A DNA stretch of 64,000 nt from Winogradskyella luteola (GTDB taxonomy: Bacteria > Bacteroidota > Bacteroidia > Flavobacteriales > Flavobacteriaceae): the NCBI RefSeq assembly GCF_019203985.1, contig NZ_JAGSPD010000001.1, positions 1 through 64,000 of the forward strand. Direction: 5' to 3'. A program made the translations under genes and the position numbers. The notes beneath the pieces are model-generated. The model worked only from the letters and a program-made list of their open reading frames with translations, was not told the origin of the DNA and made no database searches. This document shows, one piece after another, positions 15,532 through 24,679 of this stretch (the first letter of the stretch is position 1; the number at the start of each line of letters is the position of its first letter).

Positions 15532-15540
15532 TTGGGTAAC

Positions 15541-15740
15541 AATTTGTATATCTCATTAGATAAGAATTTTAGAATATTAGCGCCATATGATTTTATTGAT
15601 TTGCTTAATTTTCGAGTCTACCCTACCAATTTCTGTATAGAAAATGAACCACATATTTTCTTAAAACGTACCGAACAAAAAGAGTGGACTGATAAGTCGC
15701 CAAATCTAATTATTAATCAAAAAATACTGCTTATAACAAT
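15541..15740 (+). pseudogene. Gene fragment between two array sites
   Basis: An open frame follows the core at 15540 (ISLDKNFRILAPYDFIDLL, later PHIFLKRTEQKEWTDKS) and runs into the next attC-like site, where its last codons are site sequence. It has no start codon of its own and is too short for a domain I recognise. The composition looks like real protein, so I read it as the 3' remnant of a lost cassette gene whose 5' part and preceding attC arms were deleted. Confidence 0.4.
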
Positions 15741-15887
15741 GACTATAAGTAATTGCTGGTTCTAGCCTATTTTGGAAATTCCGCAGGGATTTCAGTTTAG
15801 TATGTACTTGCAAACCCCTGTCCGCCCGCACCGTTCGGTGCGGGCGGGGTTAATCGCTAAACCACGCAAATACTCATAGCCGAGACC
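15731..15887 (+). other. attC-like site 9, last of the array
   Basis: Core TTATAAC (15731-15737), left arm GACTATAAGTAATTGC (15741-15756), right arm GCAAATACTCATAGC, spacer CGAGACC, GTT at 15888. The centre carries a GC-rich perfect hairpin, CCGCCCGCACC-GTTC-GGTGCGGGCGG (15822-15847), bordered by AACCCC/GGGGTT; no other site has it. The unit-specific complement of the core (GTTATAA) is not found upstream. After 15888 no matching right core was found, so the array seems to end here. Confidence 0.6.
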
Positions 15888-15901
15888 GTTTTACCTCAAC
15901 C

Positions 15902-16426
15902 TTATTTACTGCGTTGTCCCACAAACTGTTGAGACTTCAACTTAAACAACACATTAAAGCTCATTAAGCTACCATAGCTTCTGGTGATGTATTGTTGCAA
16001 ATCTATTTTTTCCTGTTCGTCTAAATTGCTAGAGTTAATTTTTTGCTCCATAACACGCAAGCGATCCCTCACCATAGTAATCTTATGAAAAAACTTATCA
16101 ATTGGTAATTCACTGGCTTTTAAGGTATCATCACCAGGTTGCATAATTAGCTTTCCTCCCTTCCACTTATCGGCTATAGCAACCACTTCAGTAACATCAG
16201 ACCACTTCTTAAGTATCTGCCTTAAACTTTTTTCAACCTCGTAAAAGCTTATGGTATCCACATCGTCTTCTGCGGCTTCTATAACGTCAAATTCCGAATC
16301 AATATCTATAGTTTCCAATCCTCTATCAATAAAGGTCACCCAATAATGCTTAGAAGTGACGTTAGTAACAATACCTTTTCCATATTCTGAGTGGTGAATT
16401 CGTGAGCCTATACCTAATAATTTCAT
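15902..16426 (-). CDS. Conserved hypothetical protein with UvrD-tail-like N-terminus
   Basis: 174 residues. The first 45 or so (GIGSRIHHSEYGKGIVTNV, YWVTFIDRGLETID) resemble the small Tudor/SH3-like module at the C-terminus of UvrD/PcrA helicases (compare VGNVVNHQRFGRGEVMNIE in the gene at 63580). The remainder is helical and charged, with a probable coiled coil around residues 110-150. No catalytic motif is seen. It may bind nucleic acid or protein through the Tudor-like part. It starts the conserved chromosomal segment just right of the cassette array and is on the opposite strand to uvrA. Confidence 0.65.
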   Translation of the reverse strand: MKLLGIGSRIHHSEYGKGIVTNVTSKHYWVTFIDRGLETIDIDSEFDVIEAAEDDVDTISFYEVEKSLRQILKKWSDVTEVVAIADKWKGGKLIMQPGDDTLKASELPIDKFFHKITMVRDRLRVMEQKINSSNLDEQEKIDLQQYITRSYGSLMSFNVLFKLKSQQFVGQRSK

Positions 16427-16585
16427 GATAAATACTTTTAATTCCCATGGAAATGGGAAACAATTGTTAAATAGTTTCAGAAAACTAAAATAGATATTAT
16501 CACTTAAAGTCTTACTACTATGATTTTATTAATTATGGATAATTACCGTTTGGGCTTTTTAATGTGTACTTAACCAATACTTTAT

Positions 16586-17137
16586 CTAAATATAAAAATT
16601 AGATGAATCCGCCAATGAAGATATATCGCTCTTGTTGATGGTATTTTGCTCAATCAGAATTGCTGTTGCAGTATGGTCCTTTTCAAAATATTCCTTGTAA
16701 ATATAGTATCCTACTGCCGCAAATATTATTAAAAGTATAAGCTTGTAGGTATATCTTATTATAATTCCTAATACCGCACCTGTCCCAAGTGCTACCGCAT
16801 AATGTTCTTCAAGGGCAAAATAAAGGTAGCCGGCAACAATTAAAAATACAATAAACCCTAATGCTGGTCCAATACCACTAGAGCTAGAGGAATTGTTCGC
16901 TGGTTTAGATTTTGGTTTTGATTTTTGACTTGCTCTGGCTCGGGCTTCGGCCTCACGTTTTTCTTTGTTGATCTGTTCTTGGCGCAGCTGTCTTTCCCTT
17001 TCTTCTTTTTCTTGAAGACGTTTGGTTTCAGCACCATCGTAATACACGGTAGTTTTGTGCTCACTACAAGAACAACCGTCTGGTGGAATATAACTGTAAC
17101 GGTTGGTACAGAGTGAACATACATAATCTCTAAGCAT
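16586..17137 (-). CDS. Membrane protein with N-terminal zinc-ribbon and coiled coil
   Basis: 183 residues in three parts. Residues 1-30 contain CSLC...CSC, a plausible small zinc ribbon. Residues about 37-85 are highly charged (KRLQEKEERERQLRQEQINK) and should form a coiled coil followed by a Lys/Ser/Pro linker. Residues about 88-150 hold three hydrophobic segments with glycines. I do not recognise the family. The intergenic region to 15902-16426 (about 160 bp) holds nothing obvious. Function unknown; a membrane-tethered adaptor is one guess. Confidence 0.6.
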   Translation of the reverse strand: MLRDYVCSLCTNRYSYIPPDGCSCSEHKTTVYYDGAETKRLQEKEERERQLRQEQINKEKREAEARARASQKSKPKSKPANNSSSSSGIGPALGFIVFLIVAGYLYFALEEHYAVALGTGAVLGIIIRYTYKLILLIIFAAVGYYIYKEYFEKDHTATAILIEQNTINKSDISSLADSSNFYI

Positions 17138-17472
17138 AATTTTGTGTTAGTGGTTAATAATTAAAATCTATAGCAAACACTACGGCAAACATCACCCCAA
17201 AGGGTATATTTACTAATTGTGCTGTCAACAACGAATGTTATGTTACGATTCTGTACCGTCAAGGAAATGGTACGCAATGAATTATGATTTAAATTAGAAT
17301 AAAATATAATAGCTTGATTATAAATTAGATAAAATGTTAAAATTCTCTTTGAACTGTACGTTTTATAATCCGTATGAAATGCAATCTCAATAAGACTAAA
17401 ACCATTGAAAACAATAACTTATTACTTTTAAAACAGAACTCAACCTTCACATCAATTTAACATCTAAAATCG

Positions 17473-17480
17473 TACCTTTG
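17473..17480 (+). promoter_or_regulatory. Candidate -7 promoter box of uvrA
   Basis: TACCTTTG fits the Bacteroidota -7 consensus TAnnTTTG and lies 72 bp before the uvrA start. A clear TTG box at -33 is not obvious. The rest of the 414-bp region 17138-17551 shows no gene or strong hairpin. Confidence 0.5.
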
Positions 17481-17551
17481 CAACTTTGCCTTTTAAAGTT
17501 ACTTTTTAACGTATAAAGGCTTTGCCAGAAAATTCAATTCTGCTATAAACT

Positions 17552-20380
17552 ATGACAACATTAGACGATTCCATTGAGGTAAAAGGCGCACGTGTTCATA
17601 ACCTCAAAAATATAGACGTAACCATACCAAGAGAAAAATTAGTAGTAATTACCGGACTTTCTGGCAGTGGTAAATCGTCGTTGGCTTTCGATACTATTTA
17701 TGCCGAAGGGCAACGTCGTTATATTGAAACATTTTCGGCTTATGCACGTCAGTTTTTAGGAAGTCTCGAACGTCCCGATGTAGATAAAATTGATGGTCTT
17801 TCACCTGTTATAGCCATTGAGCAAAAAACCACAAGCAAATCCCCACGTTCTACCGTTGGTACCATTACTGAAATTTATGATTTCTTACGATTATTATTTG
17901 CCAGAGCAGCAGACGCTTACAGTTATGAGACTGGTGAAAAAATGGTAAGCTACAGCGATGAGCAAATCAAGGATTTGATATTGGAATCTTACAATGATAA
18001 ACGTATCAGTATATTATCGCCAGTAGTGCGCGCTCGTAAAGGGCACTATCGTGAACTCTTTGAGCAGATTGCAAAGCAAGGTTTTGTAAAAGTACGCACT
18101 GACGGAGAAATCGTCGATCTTGAAAAAGGCATGAAACTCGATCGTTATAAAACACACGATATCGAGATTGTTATTGATCGACTAAAAATTGATGATTCTC
18201 AAGATAACGAAAAACGTTTGATGGAATCCATAAACACAGCCATGTATCATGGTGATGATGTACTTATGGTAATTGACCAAGAGACTAACCAACCTCGTTG
18301 CTTTAGTCGTAACCTTATGTGTCCTTCTTCTGGAATTTCGTATCCAAATCCAGAGCCAAATAATTTTTCGTTTAATTCCCCAAAAGGAGCTTGCCAGAAT
18401 TGTAATGGTATTGGAGAATTGTATGTAGTGAATGAAAATAAGTTAGTTCCTGATGAAAACCTATCCATCAAAAACGGTGCTTTAGCCCCACATGGACCAG
18501 AAAAGAAAAGCTGGATCTTTAAACAGTTTAATATCATAGCACAACGCTTTGAGTTTTCCCTGAGTGATGCCTGGAAAGACATTCCCGAAGAAGCAAAACG
18601 TATTATTCTTTATGGTGGCAAAGACAGTTTCGAAGTAGAAAGCAAGTTATTGGGTGTAAAACGAAACTACAATATCGATTTTGAAGGAGTAGCCAACTTT
18701 ATCGAGAACCAATACAAATCTAACTCCAACTCATTAGTACGTTGGGCAAAAGCCTATATGGACAAAGTAGAGTGCCCTGTTTGTAAAGGGTCTCGATTGC
18801 GTAAAGAATCCTTGTACTTTAAAGTAGATGGTAAAAACATCTCAGAACTTGTAAAAATGGATATCATTGAATTGGGCGAATGGCTAGAAGGCTTAACAGA
18901 TAGACTTTCAGAAAAACAACAAAAAATTTCAACAGAAATCATAAAAGAAATTAAGGCTCGTACACAATTTTTACTAGATGTCGGCTTAACATATTTGTCA
19001 TTAAATCGAAGTTCAAAATCACTTTCTGGTGGCGAAGCACAGCGTATTCGATTGGCTACACAAATCGGTTCTCAATTGGTTGGTGTGTTATACATTTTAG
19101 ATGAGCCTAGTATTGGTTTGCATCAACGCGATAATGAAAAACTCATTAACTCATTGGTTTCGCTTAGAGATGTTGGCAATTCGGTTATTGTGGTAGAGCA
19201 CGACAAAGATATGATAGAGCGTGCAGATCATGTTATAGATATTGGCCCTTTTGCCGGTAAGCATGGTGGAGAAATCATTTCAGAAGGTACTCCGAAAGAA
19301 TTACTATCTCATCATACACTTACTGCCGAATATCTTAATGGTGAGAAAGTAATTGAAATTCCTAAAGAACGCAGAAAAGGCAACGGTAAAAAGATTGTAC
19401 TTAAAGGTTGTACGGGCAATAATTTAAAAAATATAGATGCAGAATTTCCATTGGGTAAAATGATTGGAGTTACCGGTGTCTCTGGTAGCGGAAAATCTAC
19501 TCTGATTAATGAAACGCTCTACCCTATTATGAACGCCCATTATTTTAATGGTGTAAAAAAACCAATGCCCTATAAAAGTATTAAGGGCTTAGAGCATATC
19601 GATAAGGTTATCGACATTAATCAATCTCCGATCGGAAGAACACCTAGAAGTAATCCTGCCACATATACCAAAACGTTCGATGAAATCCGAAAGTTATTTG
19701 CCCAGATTCCTGAAGCAATGATTCGTGGATATAAACCTGGTCGCTTTAGTTTTAATGTCGCAGGTGGGCGTTGCGAAACATGCCAAGGTGGTGGATTGCG
19801 TGTTATTGAAATGAACTTTTTACCCGATGTTTATGTTGAATGTGAAACCTGTCAAGGCAAACGTTTCAATAGAGAAACTTTAGAGATTCGTTATAAGGGA
19901 AAATCAATTAGTGATGTGTTGAACATGACCATTGAAGAAGCCGTAAACTTCTTTGAGCACATTCCGAAAATATATAGAAAGCTAAAAACCATTGAAGATG
20001 TTGGTTTAGGTTACATTACGCTTGGACAACAAAGCACTACCCTATCGGGAGGTGAAGCCCAACGCATTAAATTAGCTTCAGAATTAAGCAAACGCGACAC
20101 TGGCAATACCTTTTATATTTTAGATGAACCTACGACAGGCCTACATTTTGAAGATATAAGAGTATTAATGAAAGTTCTCAATAAATTAGTGAATAAAGGC
20201 AATACGGTTTTAATTATTGAACATAATCTCGACGTTATAAAAACTGTCGATTATATTATAGATATAGGCTACGAAGGTGGAAAAGGTGGAGGACAAATAG
20301 TTGCCAAAGGTACACCAGAACAAATTATAAAAGACAAAAAAAGCTATACAGCCAAATTTTTGAAAAAAGAGTTGCAGTAA
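17552..20380 (+). CDS. uvrA: Excinuclease ABC subunit A
   Basis: 942 residues, the normal UvrA length. Both ATPase halves are complete: Walker [10 protein letters not shown] near residue 33 and GVSGSGKST near 643, ABC signatures [14 protein letters not shown] and [14 protein letters not shown], Walker [13 protein letters not shown] and [12 protein letters not shown]. The C-terminal zinc module is intact (CETCQGGG ... CETCQGKRF). The first zinc module is CPSSG ... CQNC, so one of the four usual cysteines is missing; I believe many Bacteroidota UvrA proteins share this. It recognises bulky DNA lesions and loads UvrB in nucleotide excision repair. Single-gene unit with its own promoter candidate. 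Confidence 0.97.
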   Translation: MTTLDDSIEVKGARVHNLKNIDVTIPREKLVVITGLSGSGKSSLAFDTIYAEGQRRYIETFSAYARQFLGSLERPDVDKIDGLSPVIAIEQKTTSKSPRSTVGTITEIYDFLRLLFARAADAYSYETGEKMVSYSDEQIKDLILESYNDKRISILSPVVRARKGHYRELFEQIAKQGFVKVRTDGEIVDLEKGMKLDRYKTHDIEIVIDRLKIDDSQDNEKRLMESINTAMYHGDDVLMVIDQETNQPRCFSRNLMCPSSGISYPNPEPNNFSFNSPKGACQNCNGIGELYVVNENKLVPDENLSIKNGALAPHGPEKKSWIFKQFNIIAQRFEFSLSDAWKDIPEEAKRIILYGGKDSFEVESKLLGVKRNYNIDFEGVANFIENQYKSNSNSLVRWAKAYMDKVECPVCKGSRLRKESLYFKVDGKNISELVKMDIIELGEWLEGLTDRLSEKQQKISTEIIKEIKARTQFLLDVGLTYLSLNRSSKSLSGGEAQRIRLATQIGSQLVGVLYILDEPSIGLHQRDNEKLINSLVSLRDVGNSVIVVEHDKDMIERADHVIDIGPFAGKHGGEIISEGTPKELLSHHTLTAEYLNGEKVIEIPKERRKGNGKKIVLKGCTGNNLKNIDAEFPLGKMIGVTGVSGSGKSTLINETLYPIMNAHYFNGVKKPMPYKSIKGLEHIDKVIDINQSPIGRTPRSNPATYTKTFDEIRKLFAQIPEAMIRGYKPGRFSFNVAGGRCETCQGGGLRVIEMNFLPDVYVECETCQGKRFNRETLEIRYKGKSISDVLNMTIEEAVNFFEHIPKIYRKLKTIEDVGLGYITLGQQSTTLSGGEAQRIKLASELSKRDTGNTFYILDEPTTGLHFEDIRVLMKVLNKLVNKGNTVLIIEHNLDVIKTVDYIIDIGYEGGKGGGQIVAKGTPEQIIKDKKSYTAKFLKKELQ

Positions 20381-20433
20381 TATCCACTTGCACAAAATTA
20401 TTGTCGTAATACAAAATAAATTAACTCATATAA

Positions 20434-20667
<234 letters not shown>

Positions 20668-20690
20668 GAACATTTAACAAATAGTAAGCA

Positions 20691-20726
20691 TAAGCGTTTG
20701 GATGAATTTCTAAACGCTTATTTTTT
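20691..20726 (+). terminator. Rho-independent terminator
   Basis: TAAGCGTTT (20691-20699) pairs with AAACGCTTA (20712-20720), followed by TTTTTT. It terminates the small membrane protein gene at 20500-20667 and rules out a translation start for the LOG-family gene as early as 20698. Confidence 0.8.
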
Positions 20727-20838
20727 GTTAATTCACTTCCTTTTATCCCATTTTAGATTAAATTTGAAAATCGTAATAGTAGATAAGCCATACATGATAT
20801 GGCTTTTATATTGCTTAGATATAATTATTGAATTTTAT

Positions 20839-21528
20839 ATGAGAAAAGAAAATAACCATAAAGGCTGGAATGAAATAAAAACCAACGACTCTTGGGCGAT
20901 TTTTAAAATTATGGGAGAGTTTGTTAGTGGCTATGAAAAACTAAGTAAAATTGGGCCTTGTGTTTCTATATTTGGTTCTGCGCGTACCAAACCAGATCAA
21001 AAATATTATAAACTTGCTGAAGAAGTGGCACAGAAAATCGTAGAGCATGGTTATGGTGTAATTACAGGTGGTGGGCCAGGTATTATGGAAGCAGGTAACA
21101 AAGGGGCTCATATTGCTGGTGGAACCTCTGTTGGATTAAATATAGATTTGCCTTTTGAGCAACACGATAACCCTTACATAGATAATGATAAGAGTTTAGA
21201 TTTTGATTATTTCTTTGTGCGCAAAGTTATGTTTGTAAAATATTCGCAAGGTTTCGTGGTAATGCCAGGTGGTTTTGGTACACTAGACGAATTATTTGAA
21301 GCCATGACGCTAATACAAACCCATAAAATTGAGACGTTTCCTATTATTTTAGTTGGTAAGAAGTTTTGGGGGGGCTTAATAGACTGGGTAAAAACTACAT
21401 TATTAGAAGCTAATAACAATATAAGTCCAAAAGATTTAGATTTAATTCATTTAGTAGATACTGCAGATGAAGTTATAGATATATTGAACGATTTTTATAA
21501 AGAATACGGATTGAGTCCTAATTTCTAG
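20839..21528 (+). CDS. LOG/TIGR00730 family Rossmann-fold protein
   Basis: 229 residues from ATG 20839 (MRKENNHKGWNEIK); the frame is open further upstream but that part overlaps a terminator. Family signatures are present: GSARTKPD near residue 48, GGGPGIMEAGNKGA, and MPGGFGTLDELFEA, which carries the PGGxGTxxE active-site motif. Characterised members are cytokinin riboside 5'-monophosphate phosphoribohydrolases (LOG), which release the base from a nucleoside monophosphate; bacterial members may act on AMP or similar nucleotides. Usually annotated as decarboxylase-family protein by historical error. Confidence 0.9.
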   Translation: MRKENNHKGWNEIKTNDSWAIFKIMGEFVSGYEKLSKIGPCVSIFGSARTKPDQKYYKLAEEVAQKIVEHGYGVITGGGPGIMEAGNKGAHIAGGTSVGLNIDLPFEQHDNPYIDNDKSLDFDYFFVRKVMFVKYSQGFVVMPGGFGTLDELFEAMTLIQTHKIETFPIILVGKKFWGGLIDWVKTTLLEANNNISPKDLDLIHLVDTADEVIDILNDFYKEYGLSPNF

Positions 21529-21688
21529 GAAAGCCTTATTTTGCATTCGATGCTATGAAAAAGAAAATAATCGGTTTTTTAACGGTCATCCCATTGGCTA
21601 ATTTTGATGTTTCAGAATTAGCTAACGGCATCTACAATTCAAGTTCTAAAAACTCGAATACAAAACTCCAAAAATTTATAATTCAACA

Positions 21689-24526
21689 TTGAAAAAAATC
21701 ATAATTTTAATATTGCTTTGTATTGATTGTTTTTCAATTTTAGTTGGACAAAATAAAATTGATATTGATGCTATAGTAGATGTGGAAACCAAAACGATTT
21801 CCATATCGCAAACTATTGTTTATAAAAACGAGTCGGGCACAACCTTAAACGAGATTTACCTCAACGACTGGAACAATAGCTACTCTACAAAGTCTACTCC
21901 ACTCGCCAAACGATTTGAGGAAGAATTTAGCACCAAGTTTCATCTGGCAAAAAGTGAACAACGTGGGTTTACATTGGTGACCTCAATAACGGACAATAAC
22001 AAGAGATTAAAATTCAATTATTTAGAGGCGCATCCAGATGTCATTAAAGTTACCCTAGATAAACCTTTAAAACCAGGCGAATCGTATAATCTTAACTTAG
22101 ATTATATATTAGTATTACCAGATGCCACATTTACAGATTACGGCATTACCAAAAATAGGGATTTTGAACTTAAACATTGGTACATTACTCCTACGGTCTA
22201 TGACGGTAAATGGCATTACTACAGTAATAAAAACTTAGATGATTTGTACGTACCAAAATCCGACGTTACCATTCGCTTAACCCACCCCATGAATTATCAA
22301 GCCATGTCAGAGCTAGATTTGGCGTCTATAATTGCAGATAGAGTTAGCACAACCCAAACCACAATTTTTAAAGGTAACGACAGAACGGATACCTATCTAT
22401 CTTTACAAAGGTTTCCCGATTTCGATTTTGTTCAAACCGATGATGTAATCTTAATCTCAAACATTAACGAAAAAGGGCTTTCTGGAGCTGATAAAGCCAT
22501 TTTATCAGACAAAATAGCACAGTTTTTAACCGAAAATTTGGGTGAATATCCTCATGAGCGCTTATTAGTTTCCAAAATAGATTATAACAAAAATCCATTA
22601 TACGGATTAAATCAATTACCAAGTTTCTTAAGACCTTTTCCAGATCAGTTTCAATATGAATTAAAGCTTCTTAAAACGGCTTTAAAAAAATATTTGGACA
22701 ATGTCTTGTTACTCAATCCCAGAAAAGAGCATTGGCTAAATGAAGGCCTTCAAATCTACTATTTGATGAAGTATGTAGAAGACTATTATCCAGACACAAA
22801 ACTGTTAGGGAAATTGGCCGATATATGGGGAATTAGAGCTTTTCATGCTGCTGATCTGGATTTTAATTTTCAATATTTTCTTTACTCAATGGAAATTGCT
22901 CGAAAAAACAGGGATCAACCCTTATCGACTTCCAAAGACTCTTTAATTAAATTTAATGCTAATATCGCAGGAAAGTACAAAGCTGGCGTAGGCTTTAATT
23001 ACTTAGATGATTATACCGAGGATATTGACTTGCCTAAAACTATTAAATCATTTATAGAAGCACATAAGCTCAAACCTATAAAAATTTCGGACTTTAAAAC
23101 ATTTCTTAAATCCAAAACCTCAAAAAATATCGATTGGTTTTTTGACGACTATGTAAACAGTAGAAAGAAAATTGATTTTAAGATTAAGACCGTTGAAACC
23201 ACAGAAGACTCTCTAAAAGTAACGATAAAGAATAAGCGTAACAACAGTATGCCCGTATCTTTATTTAAACTTTCTAACGACTCTGTTACAGATAAATTAT
23301 GGGTAGATAACATTAAAGGTCTTAAAACCATAAGCCTACCTAAAGATGATACCGATAAATTTGTATTGGATTATTACAATACCATACCAGAATTTAATCA
23401 ACGGGACAATTATAAAGCTGTTAATGGATCATTTTTGAATAATAAACCTTTTCAATTTAGATTGTTTAAGGACGTTGAAGACCCAGATTACAATCAAATT
23501 TTCTTTATGCCCTTAGCTGAGTTCAATAATATATATGATGGTCTTACGCTGGGAACAAAAATCTATAACAAAACCATACTAAGAAAACGATTAAACTATA
23601 GGTTTTCACCGCAGTATGCTACAAAATCCAAAGCACTTACGGGATCTACATCCATATTCTATACGCATAATATTGAAAATAAAAATCTATTTGATATTAC
23701 ATATGGTATAGCTGCTGGCTATGAATCCTTTGCCGAAGACGCATTCTTTACCAGAATACGGCCATCTTTATCATTTACCTTTAGAAATGATGATGACTTT
23801 AGAGCTGACCGATTAGATAACATTACAGCGAGATATGTGAGTATCAGTAGAGATATAGGAGAGGATGCCATTGTTGAGGTAGATGAACCAGATTATGGGG
23901 TTTTTAACTTAAGGTATACACATTCAAATCCAGGAATTATCAATTTCTCTAGGTTTAATACAGACTTTCAAATTGCAGATCGTTTTAGCAAACTCTCTGT
24001 GAATTATGAATTTAGAAAACTCACTAAAAGCAATAGAAATATTAATCTAAGACTTTTTGCTGGTGTATTTCTAAGCAACAATACAGATCCTAATTCTGAC
24101 TTTTTCAGTTTTGCATTAGACAGACCAACAGATTATTTATTTGACCTCAACTATTTAGGGCGCTCAGAAGCCGCTGGGCTATTTAGCCAACAAATTATTA
24201 TTGCCGAAGGTGGTTTTAAATCCATGCTAGACACAGCATTTGCCAATCAATGGATGACAACCGCTAATTTTAGTACTTCCATTTGGAGATATGTTCAGGC
24301 CTATGGAGATATAGGTCTGGTAAAGAACAAATTTGATTCCGCTAAGTTTGTGTACGATTCTGGTGTAAGACTAAACCTTGTAGAAGACTATTTCGAATTG
24401 TTTTTTCCAGTATATTCCAATTTAGGATGGGAAATAGCACAACCAAACTATGGTGAACGCATTCGCTTTATTATTACCGTAGATCCTCAAGTGCTCCTGA
24501 GTCTTTTTACACGCAAGTGGTATTAG
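21689..24526 (+). CDS. M1-peptidase-like protein fused to an outer-membrane beta-barrel
   Basis: 945 residues from a TTG start that gives a good signal peptide (cleavage near LVGQ). Residues about 25-240 match the N-terminal beta domain of M1 aminopeptidases. The peptidase region keeps the third zinc-ligand segment HWLNEGLQIYYL, but the upstream HExxH is not there; ELKLLKTALKKYLDN occupies its place, so zinc catalysis is unlikely. The C-terminal third, after about residue 580, has alternating beta-strand pattern (YRFSPQYATKSK, FNLRYTHSNPG) and ends with an aromatic residue, like an outer-membrane barrel. Probably an outer-membrane protein with a periplasmic or surface pseudo-peptidase domain; role unknown. 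Confidence 0.75.
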   Translation: MKKIIILILLCIDCFSILVGQNKIDIDAIVDVETKTISISQTIVYKNESGTTLNEIYLNDWNNSYSTKSTPLAKRFEEEFSTKFHLAKSEQRGFTLVTSITDNNKRLKFNYLEAHPDVIKVTLDKPLKPGESYNLNLDYILVLPDATFTDYGITKNRDFELKHWYITPTVYDGKWHYYSNKNLDDLYVPKSDVTIRLTHPMNYQAMSELDLASIIADRVSTTQTTIFKGNDRTDTYLSLQRFPDFDFVQTDDVILISNINEKGLSGADKAILSDKIAQFLTENLGEYPHERLLVSKIDYNKNPLYGLNQLPSFLRPFPDQFQYELKLLKTALKKYLDNVLLLNPRKEHWLNEGLQIYYLMKYVEDYYPDTKLLGKLADIWGIRAFHAADLDFNFQYFLYSMEIARKNRDQPLSTSKDSLIKFNANIAGKYKAGVGFNYLDDYTEDIDLPKTIKSFIEAHKLKPIKISDFKTFLKSKTSKNIDWFFDDYVNSRKKIDFKIKTVETTEDSLKVTIKNKRNNSMPVSLFKLSNDSVTDKLWVDNIKGLKTISLPKDDTDKFVLDYYNTIPEFNQRDNYKAVNGSFLNNKPFQFRLFKDVEDPDYNQIFFMPLAEFNNIYDGLTLGTKIYNKTILRKRLNYRFSPQYATKSKALTGSTSIFYTHNIENKNLFDITYGIAAGYESFAEDAFFTRIRPSLSFTFRNDDDFRADRLDNITARYVSISRDIGEDAIVEVDEPDYGVFNLRYTHSNPGIINFSRFNTDFQIADRFSKLSVNYEFRKLTKSNRNINLRLFAGVFLSNNTDPNSDFFSFALDRPTDYLFDLNYLGRSEAAGLFSQQIIIAEGGFKSMLDTAFANQWMTTANFSTSIWRYVQAYGDIGLVKNKFDSAKFVYDSGVRLNLVEDYFELFFPVYSNLGWEIAQPNYGERIRFIITVDPQVLLSLFTRKWY

Positions 24527-24679
24527 AAGATTCTTACTAAAAAGTTAAAAAATCTGTTTTATTTAAATATTTGATTGCTTTTGAAATGATTTATTGTGAA
24601 TTATTCAAAATTATAACACATTCCACTATTGCACATTTTACTAAGATTTAGTAATTTCGCATGATGCAATTCTTTCATT

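Larger units (their letters stand above)
13886..15540 (+). other. Putative gene cassette 7 (core to core)
   Basis: The left edge GTTACCCAA (13886-13894) is the exact reverse complement of the right edge TTGGGTAAC (15532-15540). It contains two genes, both inverted relative to the array: a cold-shock protein and an RpoD-like sigma factor, plus about 380 bp of leader (15154-15531). No normal attC arms follow the right core; a gene fragment follows instead. Confidence 0.65.

Noticed and set aside
1..15900. A phage-defence or toxin-antitoxin system in the cassette region
   Set aside because: Cassette arrays often carry these, so I looked for nucleases, restriction enzymes, small paired genes and ATPases. 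None is recognisable; the cold-shock/sigma and GntR/hydrolase pairs do not fit toxin-antitoxin layout.
17552..20380. Damaged zinc-binding module in UvrA (CPSSG instead of CPxCG)
   Set aside because: Both ATPase halves and the second zinc module are intact, and I recall the same change in other Bacteroidota UvrA proteins, so it is not evidence of decay.
20698..20838. Extended N-terminus for the LOG-family gene starting at 20698
   Set aside because: This stretch overlaps a strong terminator hairpin and T-tract; the ATG at 20839 gives the family-typical start.
21555..21692. A 45-codon frame starting MKKKIIGFL just before, and overlapping, the TTG start at 21689
   Set aside because: It has no recognisable domain, and composition after residue 12 looks non-coding. 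Translational coupling is possible but not supported by anything else.
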